From Streptococcus minor DSM 17118 (GTDB lineage Bacteria; Bacillota; Bacilli; Lactobacillales; Streptococcaceae), in the NCBI RefSeq assembly GCF_000377005.1, contig NZ_AQYB01000032.1, positions 1-64,000 of the forward strand: a stretch of DNA of 64,000 nucleotides, written 5' to 3'. This document shows, piece by piece, positions 55,137 through 64,000 of the stretch. Positions within the stretch are counted from its first letter, which is position 1; each line of letters opens with the position of its first letter. The notes under the pieces are model-generated. The model did not search any database, was not told the DNA's origin, and saw only the letters and a program-made list of their open reading frames with translations. The position numbers and the translations under genes were made by a program.

Positions 55137-55604
55137 ATGCGTTGCCCGAAATGTAATAGTTTGAAATCCAGCGTAGTAGACAGTCGTCAGGCTGAAGATG
55201 GCAATACCATTCGCCGTAGGAGAGAGTGCGAGAATTGCCATTACCGCTTTACAACTTATGAACGTTTAGAAGAAAAAACCCTCGTTGTAGTCAAGAAAGA
55301 TGGAACACGAGAGCAATTTTCACGTGAGAAAATCTTTAACGGGATTATCCGTTCCGCTCAAAAACGCCCTGTTTCCAGTGCAGACATTGATGAAGTGGTC
55401 AATCGGATTGAACAGAAAGTGCGCGCTCAGAGTGACAGTGAGGTGGAGAGCGATGTGATCGGTAATCTGGTCATGGAAGAGTTGGTAGATTTGGATGAAA
55501 TCACTTATGTTCGTTTCGCCTCTGTGTACCGTTCTTTCAAGGATGTTAGTGAGATTGAAAGTCTCCTCAAGCAGATTACCAAGAGTGGTCGTCAGAAAAA
55601 ATAA
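55137..55604 (+). CDS. nrdR: transcription repressor NrdR
   Basis: A 155-residue repressor of ribonucleotide reductase genes. It begins with a zinc ribbon (MRCPKC ... CENCHYRF, two Cys pairs) and continues with an ATP-cone domain (about 48-140) that senses ATP and dATP. An extended -10 TGGTACAAT lies at 55097-55105. It leads directly to dnaB. Confidence 0.96.
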   Translation: MRCPKCNSLKSSVVDSRQAEDGNTIRRRRECENCHYRFTTYERLEEKTLVVVKKDGTREQFSREKIFNGIIRSAQKRPVSSADIDEVVNRIEQKVRAQSDSEVESDVIGNLVMEELVDLDEITYVRFASVYRSFKDVSEIESLLKQITKSGRQKK

Positions 55605-55616
55605 CAAGGTAAAACA

Positions 55617-56774
55617 ATGAGACCGAACCAAACCTATTCCTTTGTGGGGAAACTGGCGGTCTGGCCAGATATGGTCAGTCTGGTCCAGTGTTATCAGCCC
55701 ATTATTGGCCTACAGGCTTTTGCTCTATATCAATACCTCTGCGTCACCAATGATCAGGGGGTAGGCCGTTTTCGTTTTAGCCAGATTTTAAATCATCTTA
55801 ACTTTGGTACTCAGGCTTTAGAACAAGCTCTGGATGTACTGACTGCTATGAAGCTACTGGCTATTTACCAGCAAGAAGACAACTATACTTTAGCCCTTCA
55901 AGCTCCTCAATCCAGTCAGGATTTTTTAAAAAATGAGCTTTATCGAGCTCTTTTAGCCAAAAAAATTGGCGAATCTGCTGTTGAGAAATTGCGGATTAGC
56001 TTACCTACTGCAGATAAAAATATTTCAAAATCATTTTCAGAAGTTTTTCAGTTAGATGGTCAAATTGAGCCGTTGCGATCTAAGTCTGAACGCTTTGATG
56101 CACAGGCTTTTAAGCAAACTATGGCTCGTCACAATTTGCGTTTTCAGGATGAGCAGACGGATATTATCGGTCTCTATCACTTAGCTGAACAAGAAAATTG
56201 GACTTGGTTGGAGGTTTATCAGTTAGCTCGAGAAACAGCCATTAACCAAGAAATTTCTATTAAGCGGATGCAAGAAAAACTACGTTCTAACCAGAGGAAA
56301 AGTGCAGGAGAAGTAAGCTTTTCCCCTGCCGAAGAAACCATTATTCGCGAAAGTCAAGCTTTATCACCATTGGCCTTTTTGACAGCCATTAAAGATAGTA
56401 AGAAGGCAGCAGTCATTGCTTCTGAGAAGACTTGTTTGACCAGCTTAGCCAAACTAGGATTATTGGATGAAGTCATCAATGTCATTGTCCTCTATACCTT
56501 TAATAAGGTTGACTCGGCCAATCTAAATGAAAAGTACGCCCTCAAATTGGGAAATGACTTTTCCTATAAGGAAATAAGAAGTGCGGAAGCTGCTGTTTTG
56601 GCCTTGCGAGAAGGCAACCGTAAGTCGACTAGCAAGAAGGCTGAGACTAGTCAAAGTCAGCACTCAAATGTGCCCAGTTGGAGTAATCCTGATTACAAGG
56701 AAGAAACCACAGAAGAAGATTTGGCCAGATTAGAAGAAATCCAGCGGGAAATCTTAGAAAAATTAGAAAAATAA
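55617..56774 (+). CDS. dnaB: replication initiation and membrane attachment protein DnaB
   Basis: A 385-residue DnaB of the Firmicute type (a helicase loader partner, not the helicase), with DnaD-like helical domains. The C-terminal DnaD-like part includes the NWTWLEVYQLARETA region near 197-211 and an NPDYKEE motif near 361-367. It works with DnaD and DnaI to load the helicase DnaC at oriC and restart sites. It starts 12 bases after nrdR. Confidence 0.92.
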   Translation: MRPNQTYSFVGKLAVWPDMVSLVQCYQPIIGLQAFALYQYLCVTNDQGVGRFRFSQILNHLNFGTQALEQALDVLTAMKLLAIYQQEDNYTLALQAPQSSQDFLKNELYRALLAKKIGESAVEKLRISLPTADKNISKSFSEVFQLDGQIEPLRSKSERFDAQAFKQTMARHNLRFQDEQTDIIGLYHLAEQENWTWLEVYQLARETAINQEISIKRMQEKLRSNQRKSAGEVSFSPAEETIIRESQALSPLAFLTAIKDSKKAAVIASEKTCLTSLAKLGLLDEVINVIVLYTFNKVDSANLNEKYALKLGNDFSYKEIRSAEAAVLALREGNRKSTSKKAETSQSQHSNVPSWSNPDYKEETTEEDLARLEEIQREILEKLEK

Positions 56775-56903
56775 GGTGCGTAAGGTTGTGTAGTTCTCAT
56801 TTGAGATTTTTAACATCTTATAGTCATTAGACATGCCTGAGGAACTATATAAAAACATTACTTCCCACCTTGATGACCTTTATATTTTAAGAAAGGAGAA
56901 TAG

Positions 56904-57821
56904 ATGAAAGAGGTTCAAGAAAGTTTGCGTCAGCCTGAGCAGGTCCGCAAGTCTTATCAGGAAATCCGTCAGGAAATTATAGCAGATCCTCAAGTTGCTG
57001 CCTTTATTCAAGAACATGCGCTGACGGAGAAGATTATTGAACTCTCCATCTCCAAGTTTTTTGAATATATCAAGGAGAGGGACAAGTGGCTTCATGGGGA
57101 TGAAACCTATATTGCTAAGGGATATAAGCCCATTTTGATGATGAATAAAGGATATGCAGACGTATCCTACGAGGAGACAGCTGAGCTAGTCGAAGCGCAA
57201 CGTCAAGAGGCTATTCGCCGTCGGATGAACCTAGTTGAATTGCCATCTAGCCTGAAGCACGCCACCTTGGTTCCCAATCAGGAGGACAGTGTCATCTTGA
57301 CCAAAAGTCGGGTAGAGATTCTCTCATTGATGAGCGACTTTATTGGCAATTTTCATTCTCCAACAAAAAAAGGTCTCTATGTCTATGGTGATTTTGGAGT
57401 TGGTAAGAGCTTTTTGTTGGCAGCTCTAGCCCATGACTTATCTGAAAAATATAGCGTAGCCACAACCATGGTTCATTATCCTAGTTTTGTGGTCAATGTA
57501 AAAAATGCAATTCAATCTGGTCAGGTCAAGTCAGAAATTGATACTGTTAAGAAAGCAGATATTCTGATTTTGGATGATATTGGTGCCGAACAGCATAGTC
57601 CATGGGTACGCGACGATGTCTTGCAGGTCATTTTGCAGCATCGAATGCAGGAAAATCTACCAACCTTCTTTACTTCTAATTTTTCAATGCTTGATTTGGA
57701 AAAACGCCTATCTCAAGGCAAGGTTGGAGATGAGAGTTGGCAAGCAAAGCGGGTGATGGAACGTATCCGCTTCTTAGCTAAAGAAGTCCATTTGGAAGGA
57801 GAAAATCACCGGCATGAATGA
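56904..57821 (+). CDS. dnaI: primosomal helicase loader DnaI
   Basis: A 305-residue AAA+ ATPase that loads the replicative helicase. It has an N-terminal helicase-binding domain with His/Cys-poor zinc-site region (about 1-115), Walker A GDFGVGKS (about 162-169) and Walker B ILILDDIGAE (about 223-232). AAAGGAG is placed 7 bases before ATG. The 129-base gap from dnaB is larger than expected; it holds AGTTCTCA and TGAGGAACT as a distant inverted pair. Confidence 0.94.
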   Translation: MKEVQESLRQPEQVRKSYQEIRQEIIADPQVAAFIQEHALTEKIIELSISKFFEYIKERDKWLHGDETYIAKGYKPILMMNKGYADVSYEETAELVEAQRQEAIRRRMNLVELPSSLKHATLVPNQEDSVILTKSRVEILSLMSDFIGNFHSPTKKGLYVYGDFGVGKSFLLAALAHDLSEKYSVATTMVHYPSFVVNVKNAIQSGQVKSEIDTVKKADILILDDIGAEQHSPWVRDDVLQVILQHRMQENLPTFFTSNFSMLDLEKRLSQGKVGDESWQAKRVMERIRFLAKEVHLEGENHRHE

Positions 57822-58527
57822 AACCATCAACTTAATGAAGTCCCATTCGTCTGTTCGTCGTTTCAAGGATGAACGGATTTCAGAGCCTGATTTGCAGGCT
57901 ATAATTGAAGCAGGAAGCGCAGCTTCTAGCTGGAAGAATTTCCAGTCTTACTCCATCATAGTGGTGAGGTCATCAGAGAAGAAGCAGTCTCTTTATGATT
58001 TGGTACCCCAGCCGGCTGTTCTACAGGCAGATACAATTCTAGTCTTTGTGGGTGATCACAATCGAGCGAGCAAGGCGGCCCAGCTTCATCAAGCAGATTT
58101 TGATGCGAAAGGTACAGAAAATCTCCTGATTTCCTCAGTGGATGCGGCCTTAGCTGGTCAGAATGCCATGTTGGCAGCGGAAAGTTTGGGCTATGGCGGT
58201 GTATTTATTGGGATGATTCGCCATTCTGCTCTGGCAGTGGCAGAACTTTTTGCACTTCCGGATTACACATATCCTGTTTTTTGCATTGCATTAGGTGTAC
58301 CTAACCAGCATTTTCCTGTAAAACCTCGCTTGCGCTTAGATGCTTTTGTTTTCCAGGAAGAGTACAAGGAGCAAACAGTGGAGACTATTGTAGCCCATGA
58401 TGCTGTTCAGACAGAGTATGCAGGAGCTCGGCAAACAGAGCTTTGGTCTGAACGTCTAGTCAATCAATTTAAGCAGGAAGAACAGCCTGAAACCAAGGCT
58501 TTACTTGAGAAACACAAATTACTTTAA
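57814..58527 (+). CDS. nitroreductase family oxidoreductase (NfrA-like)
   Basis: A 237-residue FMN-dependent NAD(P)H oxidoreductase of the nitroreductase family. It has the FMN-binding start [10 protein letters not shown] (about 10-19), [12 protein letters not shown] and the C-terminal YSVV-like [10 protein letters not shown] region. It starts inside the end of dnaI with an eight-base overlap, so it is co-translated with it. The physiological substrate is unknown. Confidence 0.9.
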   Translation: MNETINLMKSHSSVRRFKDERISEPDLQAIIEAGSAASSWKNFQSYSIIVVRSSEKKQSLYDLVPQPAVLQADTILVFVGDHNRASKAAQLHQADFDAKGTENLLISSVDAALAGQNAMLAAESLGYGGVFIGMIRHSALAVAELFALPDYTYPVFCIALGVPNQHFPVKPRLRLDAFVFQEEYKEQTVETIVAHDAVQTEYAGARQTELWSERLVNQFKQEEQPETKALLEKHKLL

Positions 58528-58541
58528 ACAGAGGAGGAGCC

Positions 58542-59852
58542 ATGGCTCTACCAACTATCGCCATCGTGGGACGTCCTAACGTTGGAAAATCAACCCTATT
58601 TAACCGGATTGCGGGAGAACGCATTTCAATTGTCGAAGACGTTGAAGGTGTTACTCGAGACCGGATTTATGCAACAGCAGAATGGCTTAATCGCAAATTT
58701 TCTATCATTGATACAGGAGGTATCGATGACGTAGACGCCCCTTTTATGACCCAAATCAAACACCAAGCTGAAATTGCTATGGATGAGGCGGATGTCATCG
58801 TTTTTGTTGTGTCCGGAAAAGAGGGGATTACGGATGCAGACGAGTATGTGGCTCGTATTCTTTATAAAACCCATAAGCCAATTATCCTTGCCGTCAATAA
58901 GGTAGACAACCCTGAAATGCGCAATGAAATCTATGATTTTTATGCTTTGGGCCTAGGCGATCCCTATCCTGTTTCGTCTGTTCATGGTATGGGAACAGGT
59001 GATATTCTGGATGCCATTATCAACAACCTTCCTTCTGTTGAGGTAGATGAAAACCCAGATATGATTAAGTTCAGTCTAATTGGCCGCCCCAATGTTGGAA
59101 AATCAAGTCTCATCAATGCTATCCTAGGCGAAGAGCGTGTGATTGCCTCGCCTGTAGCTGGTACGACCCGTGATGCCATTGATACGCATTTCACAGACAG
59201 TGAGGGTCAGGAATTCATCATGATTGACACGGCTGGGATGCGCAAATCAGGCAAGGTCTATGAAAATACGGAGAAATACTCAGTGATGCGTGCTATGCGT
59301 GCTATCGATCGTTCAGATGTAGTTCTCATGGTCATCAATGCCGAGGAAGGTATCCGTGAGTACGACAAGCGGATTGCTGGCTTTGCTCATGAGGCTGGTA
59401 AAGGTATCATTATTGTAGTCAATAAATGGGATACTCTGGAAAAAGACAATCATACCATGAAGAAGTGGGAAGAGGATATTCGTGATCAATTCCAGTATCT
59501 ATCCTATGCTCCAATTATCTTTGTATCAGCACTGACCAAGCAACGGCTCCATAAGCTGCCAGACATGATTAAGCAAATCAGCCAGAGCCAAAATACCCGC
59601 ATTCCGTCAGCTGTTCTGAATGATGTCATTATGGATGCCATTGCAATTAACCCAACGCCGACAGATAAGGGCAAGCGCCTGAAAATCTTCTACGCAACCC
59701 AAGTGGCAACCAAGCCTCCGACTTTTGTAGTCTTTGTCAATGAAGAAGAGTTAATGCACTTTTCTTACCTGCGTTTCTTAGAAAATCAAATTCGTAAGGC
59801 CTTTGTCTTTGAAGGAACTCCTATTCATTTGATTGCTAGAAAAAGGAAATAA
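58542..59852 (+). CDS. der: ribosome-assembly GTPase Der (EngA)
   Basis: A 436-residue double GTPase needed for 50S subunit assembly. It shows two G domains with identical G1 motifs GRPNVGKS (near 10-17 and 182-189), NKVD in the first and NKWD in the second G4, and a C-terminal KH-like domain. GAGGAGG lies six bases before the start. Last gene of the group. Confidence 0.97.
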   Translation: MALPTIAIVGRPNVGKSTLFNRIAGERISIVEDVEGVTRDRIYATAEWLNRKFSIIDTGGIDDVDAPFMTQIKHQAEIAMDEADVIVFVVSGKEGITDADEYVARILYKTHKPIILAVNKVDNPEMRNEIYDFYALGLGDPYPVSSVHGMGTGDILDAIINNLPSVEVDENPDMIKFSLIGRPNVGKSSLINAILGEERVIASPVAGTTRDAIDTHFTDSEGQEFIMIDTAGMRKSGKVYENTEKYSVMRAMRAIDRSDVVLMVINAEEGIREYDKRIAGFAHEAGKGIIIVVNKWDTLEKDNHTMKKWEEDIRDQFQYLSYAPIIFVSALTKQRLHKLPDMIKQISQSQNTRIPSAVLNDVIMDAIAINPTPTDKGKRLKIFYATQVATKPPTFVVFVNEEELMHFSYLRFLENQIRKAFVFEGTPIHLIARKRK

Positions 59853-59888
59853 AAAAATGACTAGATAGAAATATCTAGTCATTTTTTT
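59851..59888. terminator. bidirectional terminator
   Basis: A 17-base-pair stem with arms 59851-59867 and 59872-59888 (core ATGACTAGATA), flanked by A and T runs. It serves der and the convergent merR-type gene. Confidence 0.9.
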
Positions 59889-60737
59889 GTGAAATCTGTG
59901 CTTTCAAAAAGACTTCATTTGCCATGATGAGTTGCTTATAGTACTGATCATAAGATATGCTGATTTTACGTAATAAAGGAATGGCTACGTTATAGTAATT
60001 TTGATCTAACAGATATTGTTTTAGTTTGTATTCTATGGCTTTTAATGGGCTATTTAGATAATCATCACTTTGCTTGAAAGATTGATACTCTCGTATAGCC
60101 TCTTGATTGTCTTCAAACCACTGAGACGGATTATTAATCGCTAAAATTTTCTGTTGTTGTAATTTTTGCAGTTTCGAATCATCAATATCAAAAGTTTGTT
60201 TTTCAATATAGGCGCGTTCATCATTAGTAAGTGGCAACTCCGAAAAGTTGATCTAAATAATGTACATAGTCTTGAAAGGCTTGTTGCGCGTCTTCACTTA
60301 AGGTCTCATTGAGAAATGGTTGGTAGGCTGTAAAGAAACAGCTGGCGAGGTATCCTGGAAAAGCTCTTTCAAGTCTATCATAAAGACATTCCTTTTTTTT
60401 CCAAAATAGCGAGCTGGTTTTGGATTTCATCGAGAGTAGCTCCTTTTGCCAATTGAGTTAGGAGTTCTTGTTTTTCCTTTTGGTTTGCCACATTTCGCGC
60501 TTTTTTTCGTAAAAGGTTTTTGAGAGAATGTGGTGAATCTTTTATTTCACGAATTTCTCTAAGATTTAACCCTAGTTTTCTGTAAAGGGAGATGAACTCT
60601 AATGTGGCAATGTCTGTGTCCGAATATTTGCGATACCCATTTTCCATTCTACATGGATGAATAAAGCCCTTTTCTTCGTAATAATCAAGGGCTTTTCTTG
60701 TAAGTCCTAGTCTTTTTTGTATGTCTTTTCTAAACAT
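59875..60737 (-). pseudogene. MerR-family regulator broken by two frameshifts
   Basis: Three consecutive frames together rebuild one MerR protein of about 280 residues. Frame one (60737-60378) holds the MerR helix-turn-helix (LTRKALDYYEEKGFI near 13-27). It ends after an eight-base A run (60393-60400 on the plus strand); removing one A lets translation pass into frame two (ECLYDRLERAFPGYL). A second shift near 60240-60247 (TTTT run before CGGAGTTG) is needed to reach frame three (LPLTNDERAYIEKQ), ending at 59875. ATG 60737 has GGAGG upstream. As written, only a 119-residue N-terminal DNA-binding fragment is made. Confidence 0.78.
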
Positions 60738-60876
60738 CAAACTTCCCTCCTTTATTCATTTGTAGCATAACACAGTCCCCAAGGGACAAGTCAAGTAAAA
60801 GGATAACAGTGATAGGATTAAATGGCTTCAACAGTTATCTTTTTTGCGCGCGATTCTTTTGGTTTACCTCCAAATA

Positions 60877-60885
60877 TGCTATAAT
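60877..60885 (+). promoter_or_regulatory. promoter of the SNF2 helicase gene
   Basis: TGCTATAAT, an extended -10, lies 30 bases before the start codon. The -35 region is poor. Confidence 0.6.
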
Positions 60886-60915
60886 GGAGAGATGAATTGA
60901 AGAGGGTGTGGAGAA

Positions 60916-63900
60916 ATGAGTCGAATGATGCCCGGTCGGATACGGCAAGAGGGAATTGAGTTATATGAAAAAGGTCAACTAGTAGTCAAAAAAGTGGAAG
61001 GTCAAGATATCTTTTTGCGGGTTGCCCAAGAAGAGTTCCTCTATGATTTGGATGAAAAAAATCTGTCCTGTAGCTGTCAGCTGTTTGCTCAAAAGGGCTA
61101 CTGCCAGCATCTTGCTGCGACAGAATATTTTTTAAAAAATGATACAACAGCCAGGGAATTGCTGGAACAAATCCAAACAAAAGGTCAACAAGAACAGGAA
61201 ACAAAGCAGCGCAATTATTTTGGTGGTCTTTTTCTGGATAAGGTTTTGGGGACTTTGGAGCCGAAAATTCTCAAATATCGCTTGGCGGCAGAAGGAAGTC
61301 TAGGTACTTTTGAACAGCAGATTGACTGGACCCTAAAAATCAGCCGTTTACCTGATCAGCGGACTTATATCATCCGAGATATTGGAGCTTTTTTAAAGAT
61401 TCTCAAACAGGAAGGGCATTACCAGATTGGTCGCAATTACTATGAGCTGATTTCCTACGAAGAGTTTGATGACGCTAGTCAAGAATTGATTGATTTTCTC
61501 TGGCGAATGGCACCGGATAAGCATCTTATTAGTAACGAGATTTTTGTTGATTTTGGTCGGAACTTGCGCTTGCCTTTGCTTTATTTTGAAGAGGGATTGG
61601 AATTATTACAAGGACTCTTTTTTTTCCAGTTTGATTATCGTTTTACAACTTATCACAGTCTGTCTGTTCTTCCTTATGATCCTAATATGAGCCTGTTTCG
61701 TTTTGAGGTTCAGCCCCACACCCACATGATTGAATTGTTGATAGAAGAACAGCCCATTCAAGAATTGTTGCAGGGGCATTACTTGATTGTAGATAACCGC
61801 CTTTATCAGTTGGGACGTAAGGAACGGGCTCTTTTAGCCTCCATCAAGGATTTGACTCCTACAGATGAAGGAATTAAGAAAATACAGGTTGATTACCAAG
61901 ACCAGGAAAAATTAGCTTTATCCTTGTTGGATTTGCAACTCCTAGGACCAGTAAAGGCTCCGCAGAGATTTACCATTCATCCTTTTCAGGCTTCCTTTGC
62001 TTTATCAAAGAAGGACCAGTATTTGAGACTAAGCCTTGAGTTGGATTTTGATGGGGTAGTGGTGACTAACCAAGAAGATTTACATCAGTTGCCCTTCTTA
62101 CCTCATTATCAGCAACTGCAGAAAATTTTTGCTACACTAGAGCAGTTAGGTTTTAGAGGTGCTTTTCAGGCCCAGCGAGAGGATTTGTTGGTCCAAGAAC
62201 GATATAGTTTCCTGACAGATGGATTGGCTGAACTACGTGCTCTTGGTAAACTATCTCTGTCTCCAGAAGTAGCTGATTTGTTGATTGAGGGAAGTACTCA
62301 TGTTTCAGTATCTACTTCAGGTTCATTACTGGATGTATCCTTTGATTTTTCAGGTATTGCAGAAGACGAAATTGAGGCAGCAACCCAGGCTCTGCTAGCA
62401 CAAGAGGCCTACTTTACTAGTCAGACAGGGAGGGTACTAGTTTTTGATGAGGAAAGTCGAAAAATCAGTCAAAGCCTACAAAACTTACGGGCCCAATATA
62501 GTCAAGGTGGGCATCTAACCCTTACGAAACTAGCCGGCTACCAGCTGGCTCAAGCATTGGAAAGCAATAACTACGTCCAATTCTCTGCTGATTTTCAGGA
62601 GCTGGCTTACGATTTGACCCATCCTGAGAGATTCCCCTTGCCGGATGTGGCTGTGACAGCTGATTTACGCGATTACCAAAAAGAAGGTATTAAGTGGCTT
62701 TCTATGCTTGATAAATATGGTTTTGGTGGTATCTTAGCAGATGATATGGGGTTGGGGAAAACCTTGCAAACTATCGCTTTTCTTAGTAGTCGCTTGACCA
62801 AAGATTCCCGTGTCCTCATCCTAGCACCTGCTAGTCTCATTTACAACTGGCAGGAAGAGTTTCGACGTTTTGCTCCTCAGCTAGATGTGGCAGTTGTATA
62901 CGGTCATAAGACTGAACGAGAAGCCATTTTAGCTAAAGAGTATCAAGTTTTAGTGACTAGCTATACCTCTTTCCGCCAAGATTATGAACTTTATCAAAAG
63001 ACCAAGAAATATGATTACCTCATTTTGGATGAAGCACAGGTTATGAAAAATTCTCAGACCAAGATTGCCCAGCTCCTTCGTGATTTTGAAGTAGGCAATT
63101 GCTTTGCCCTATCAGGCACTCCGATTGAAAACCATTTGGCAGAAATCTGGTCCATCTTCCAAATCGTCTTGCCAGGCCTCTTGCCGACTAAGTCAGACTT
63201 TGGGAAGTTATCCGCTCCTCAAGTATCACGTATTATCAAACCTTTTGTTCTACGCCGAAAGAAAGAAGATGTTTTGATTGAGTTACCTGACCTGATTGAG
63301 GTAAATGTCCTCAATGAGTTGTCTGATGAACAAAAGGCCATCTATCTGGCACAATTGCAGCAGATGCAGACTAGCATAGCCGGAGCCAGTGTGGCTGAAA
63401 TCAACCGCCGTAAGATTGAAATCTTGTCTGGCATTACCAGACTTCGACAAATTTGTGACACACCAAAACTCTTTATCGAGGATTATAAGGGCGAGAGTGG
63501 TAAATTGGACAGCCTTCGTGAGCTTCTTATCCAACTCAAAGAAGGTCAGCACCGTATTCTGATTTTCTCTCAATTCAGGGAAATGCTGGATATTATTGAA
63601 GAAACCTTGGACAGCTTGGAGATTTCCAGCTACAAACTAACAGGTTCAACGCCAGCTAATCAACGCCAAATCATGACTCGAGCCTTCAATGCTGGCAGTC
63701 GAGATGCCTTTCTTATCTCTCTGAAAGCAGGTGGGGTCGGTCTCAATTTAACAGGAGCCGATACGGTGATTCTAGTTGACTTGTGGTGGAATCCAGCTGT
63801 TGAAGCCCAAGCTATTAGCCGAGCTCACCGCATGGGTCAAACCCAAAAGGTAGAATTTTATCGGTTGATTACCAAGGGAACCATAGAGGAAAAGATTCAG

Positions 63901-64000
63901 GCTCTCCAGGAAACCAAGAAAAACCTAGTTACAGCAGTTTTGGATGGCAATGAAAGCCGAGCTAGCATGACGGTCCAAGAAATCAAGGAAATCTTGGGAA
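60916..64000 (+). CDS. SWIM-domain SNF2-family helicase, cut at the window end
   Basis: An open frame of 1028 residues that reaches the window edge without a stop; homologues end a few residues later, so little is missing. It begins MSRMMPGRIRQEG and has a SWIM zinc domain with Cys52-x-Cys54 and Cys63-x-His65, a long middle domain, and the SNF2 ATPase from about 575: Walker A MGLGKT (Lys615), DEAQ at 705-708, and helicase C motifs GLNLTGAD and AISRAHRMGQ. It is likely a DNA translocase that moves proteins off DNA. The ribosome site is GGAG just before ATG. Confidence 0.93.
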   Translation, partial: MSRMMPGRIRQEGIELYEKGQLVVKKVEGQDIFLRVAQEEFLYDLDEKNLSCSCQLFAQKGYCQHLAATEYFLKNDTTARELLEQIQTKGQQEQETKQRNYFGGLFLDKVLGTLEPKILKYRLAAEGSLGTFEQQIDWTLKISRLPDQRTYIIRDIGAFLKILKQEGHYQIGRNYYELISYEEFDDASQELIDFLWRMAPDKHLISNEIFVDFGRNLRLPLLYFEEGLELLQGLFFFQFDYRFTTYHSLSVLPYDPNMSLFRFEVQPHTHMIELLIEEQPIQELLQGHYLIVDNRLYQLGRKERALLASIKDLTPTDEGIKKIQVDYQDQEKLALSLLDLQLLGPVKAPQRFTIHPFQASFALSKKDQYLRLSLELDFDGVVVTNQEDLHQLPFLPHYQQLQKIFATLEQLGFRGAFQAQREDLLVQERYSFLTDGLAELRALGKLSLSPEVADLLIEGSTHVSVSTSGSLLDVSFDFSGIAEDEIEAATQALLAQEAYFTSQTGRVLVFDEESRKISQSLQNLRAQYSQGGHLTLTKLAGYQLAQALESNNYVQFSADFQELAYDLTHPERFPLPDVAVTADLRDYQKEGIKWLSMLDKYGFGGILADDMGLGKTLQTIAFLSSRLTKDSRVLILAPASLIYNWQEEFRRFAPQLDVAVVYGHKTEREAILAKEYQVLVTSYTSFRQDYELYQKTKKYDYLILDEAQVMKNSQTKIAQLLRDFEVGNCFALSGTPIENHLAEIWSIFQIVLPGLLPTKSDFGKLSAPQVSRIIKPFVLRRKKEDVLIELPDLIEVNVLNELSDEQKAIYLAQLQQMQTSIAGASVAEINRRKIEILSGITRLRQICDTPKLFIEDYKGESGKLDSLRELLIQLKEGQHRILIFSQFREMLDIIEETLDSLEISSYKLTGSTPANQRQIMTRAFNAGSRDAFLISLKAGGVGLNLTGADTVILVDLWWNPAVEAQAISRAHRMGQTQKVEFYRLITKGTIEEKIQALQETKKNLVTAVLDGNESRASMTVQEIKEILG

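Noticed and set aside
1-64000. CRISPR arrays, complete prophage or intact insertion sequences
   Set aside because: No regularly spaced repeats, phage structural genes or transposase genes are seen; the only mobile DNA is the fragment at 25.5-27.0 kb.

Overview
The window is a low-GC Firmicute chromosome and looks like Streptococcus, most likely Streptococcus suis or a close relative. The signs are the gene order (gnd next to a RitR-type regulator; metQ, M20 peptidase, metN, metI; rsmH-ftsL-pbp2x-mraY), a Lmb/AdcAII lipoprotein next to a histidine-triad surface protein, ClpL, and CtsR, CcpA, AdcR and MtaR type operators. The species is inferred from protein resemblance and gene order; no search was run.

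Layout. 1-1117: the 3' end of a 5S rRNA and nine tRNA genes (Val, Asp, Lys, Leu, Thr, Gly, Leu, Arg, Pro), with a foldable spacer that copies the 5' end of tRNA-Val. 1.2-5.2 kb: recG, then on the minus strand a membrane protein and a stand-alone trpB. 5.3-7.7 kb: clpL behind CtsR boxes and a 25-codon ORF. 7.8-18.0 kb: alpha-glucan and maltose use, with a cell-wall pullulanase, a deformylase-like protein, a GntR regulator, malQ, an EEP hydrolase and a PTS EIICBA, followed by a CPBP protease. CcpA (cre) sites sit in both sugar promoters. 18.1-20.0 kb: yebC and a secreted protein with three YRLYHPG repeats. 20.1-25.3 kb: a five-gene Opp/Dpp/Nik-type ABC operon.

25.4-27.2 kb is the scar of a conjugative element. 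A class-I glutamine amidotransferase (GATase) gene has lost its middle, which is replaced by the 3' part of a VirD4-type coupling-protein gene, a GNAT acetyltransferase gene with its own promoter, and a short leader-like segment. 27.3-31.6 kb is the methionine ABC operon behind an MtaR-like box. 31.7-35.2 kb is glyQS behind a T-box, then a DUF896 gene. 35.4-40.3 kb is a zinc-acquisition locus (adcAII/lmb and htpS) whose promoter carries two AdcR-type boxes. 40.4-43.4 kb, minus strand: ktrA/ktrB potassium uptake and an XRE-DUF3278 pair.

43.5-48.1 kb is the division and wall cluster rsmH-ftsL-pbp2x-mraY. 48.2-55.0 kb holds a DEAD-box helicase, DUF4059, trxB, DUF177, gnd, a RitR-like orphan regulator (Ser53 in place of the phospho-Asp, Cys128 kept) and an AI-2E family membrane protein. 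55.1-59.9 kb is a replication and ribosome group: nrdR, dnaB, dnaI, nitroreductase, der. A MerR-type regulator at 59.9-60.7 kb is broken by two frameshifts, one at an eight-A run. A SWIM/SNF2 helicase runs off the right edge.

Most of the window is ordinary streptococcal core genome. The most unusual points are the amidotransferase/VirD4 chimera, the short ORF and repeated CtsR boxes before clpL, promoters of recG and rsmH that abut the start codon, the RitR switch residues, and the frameshifted MerR gene.
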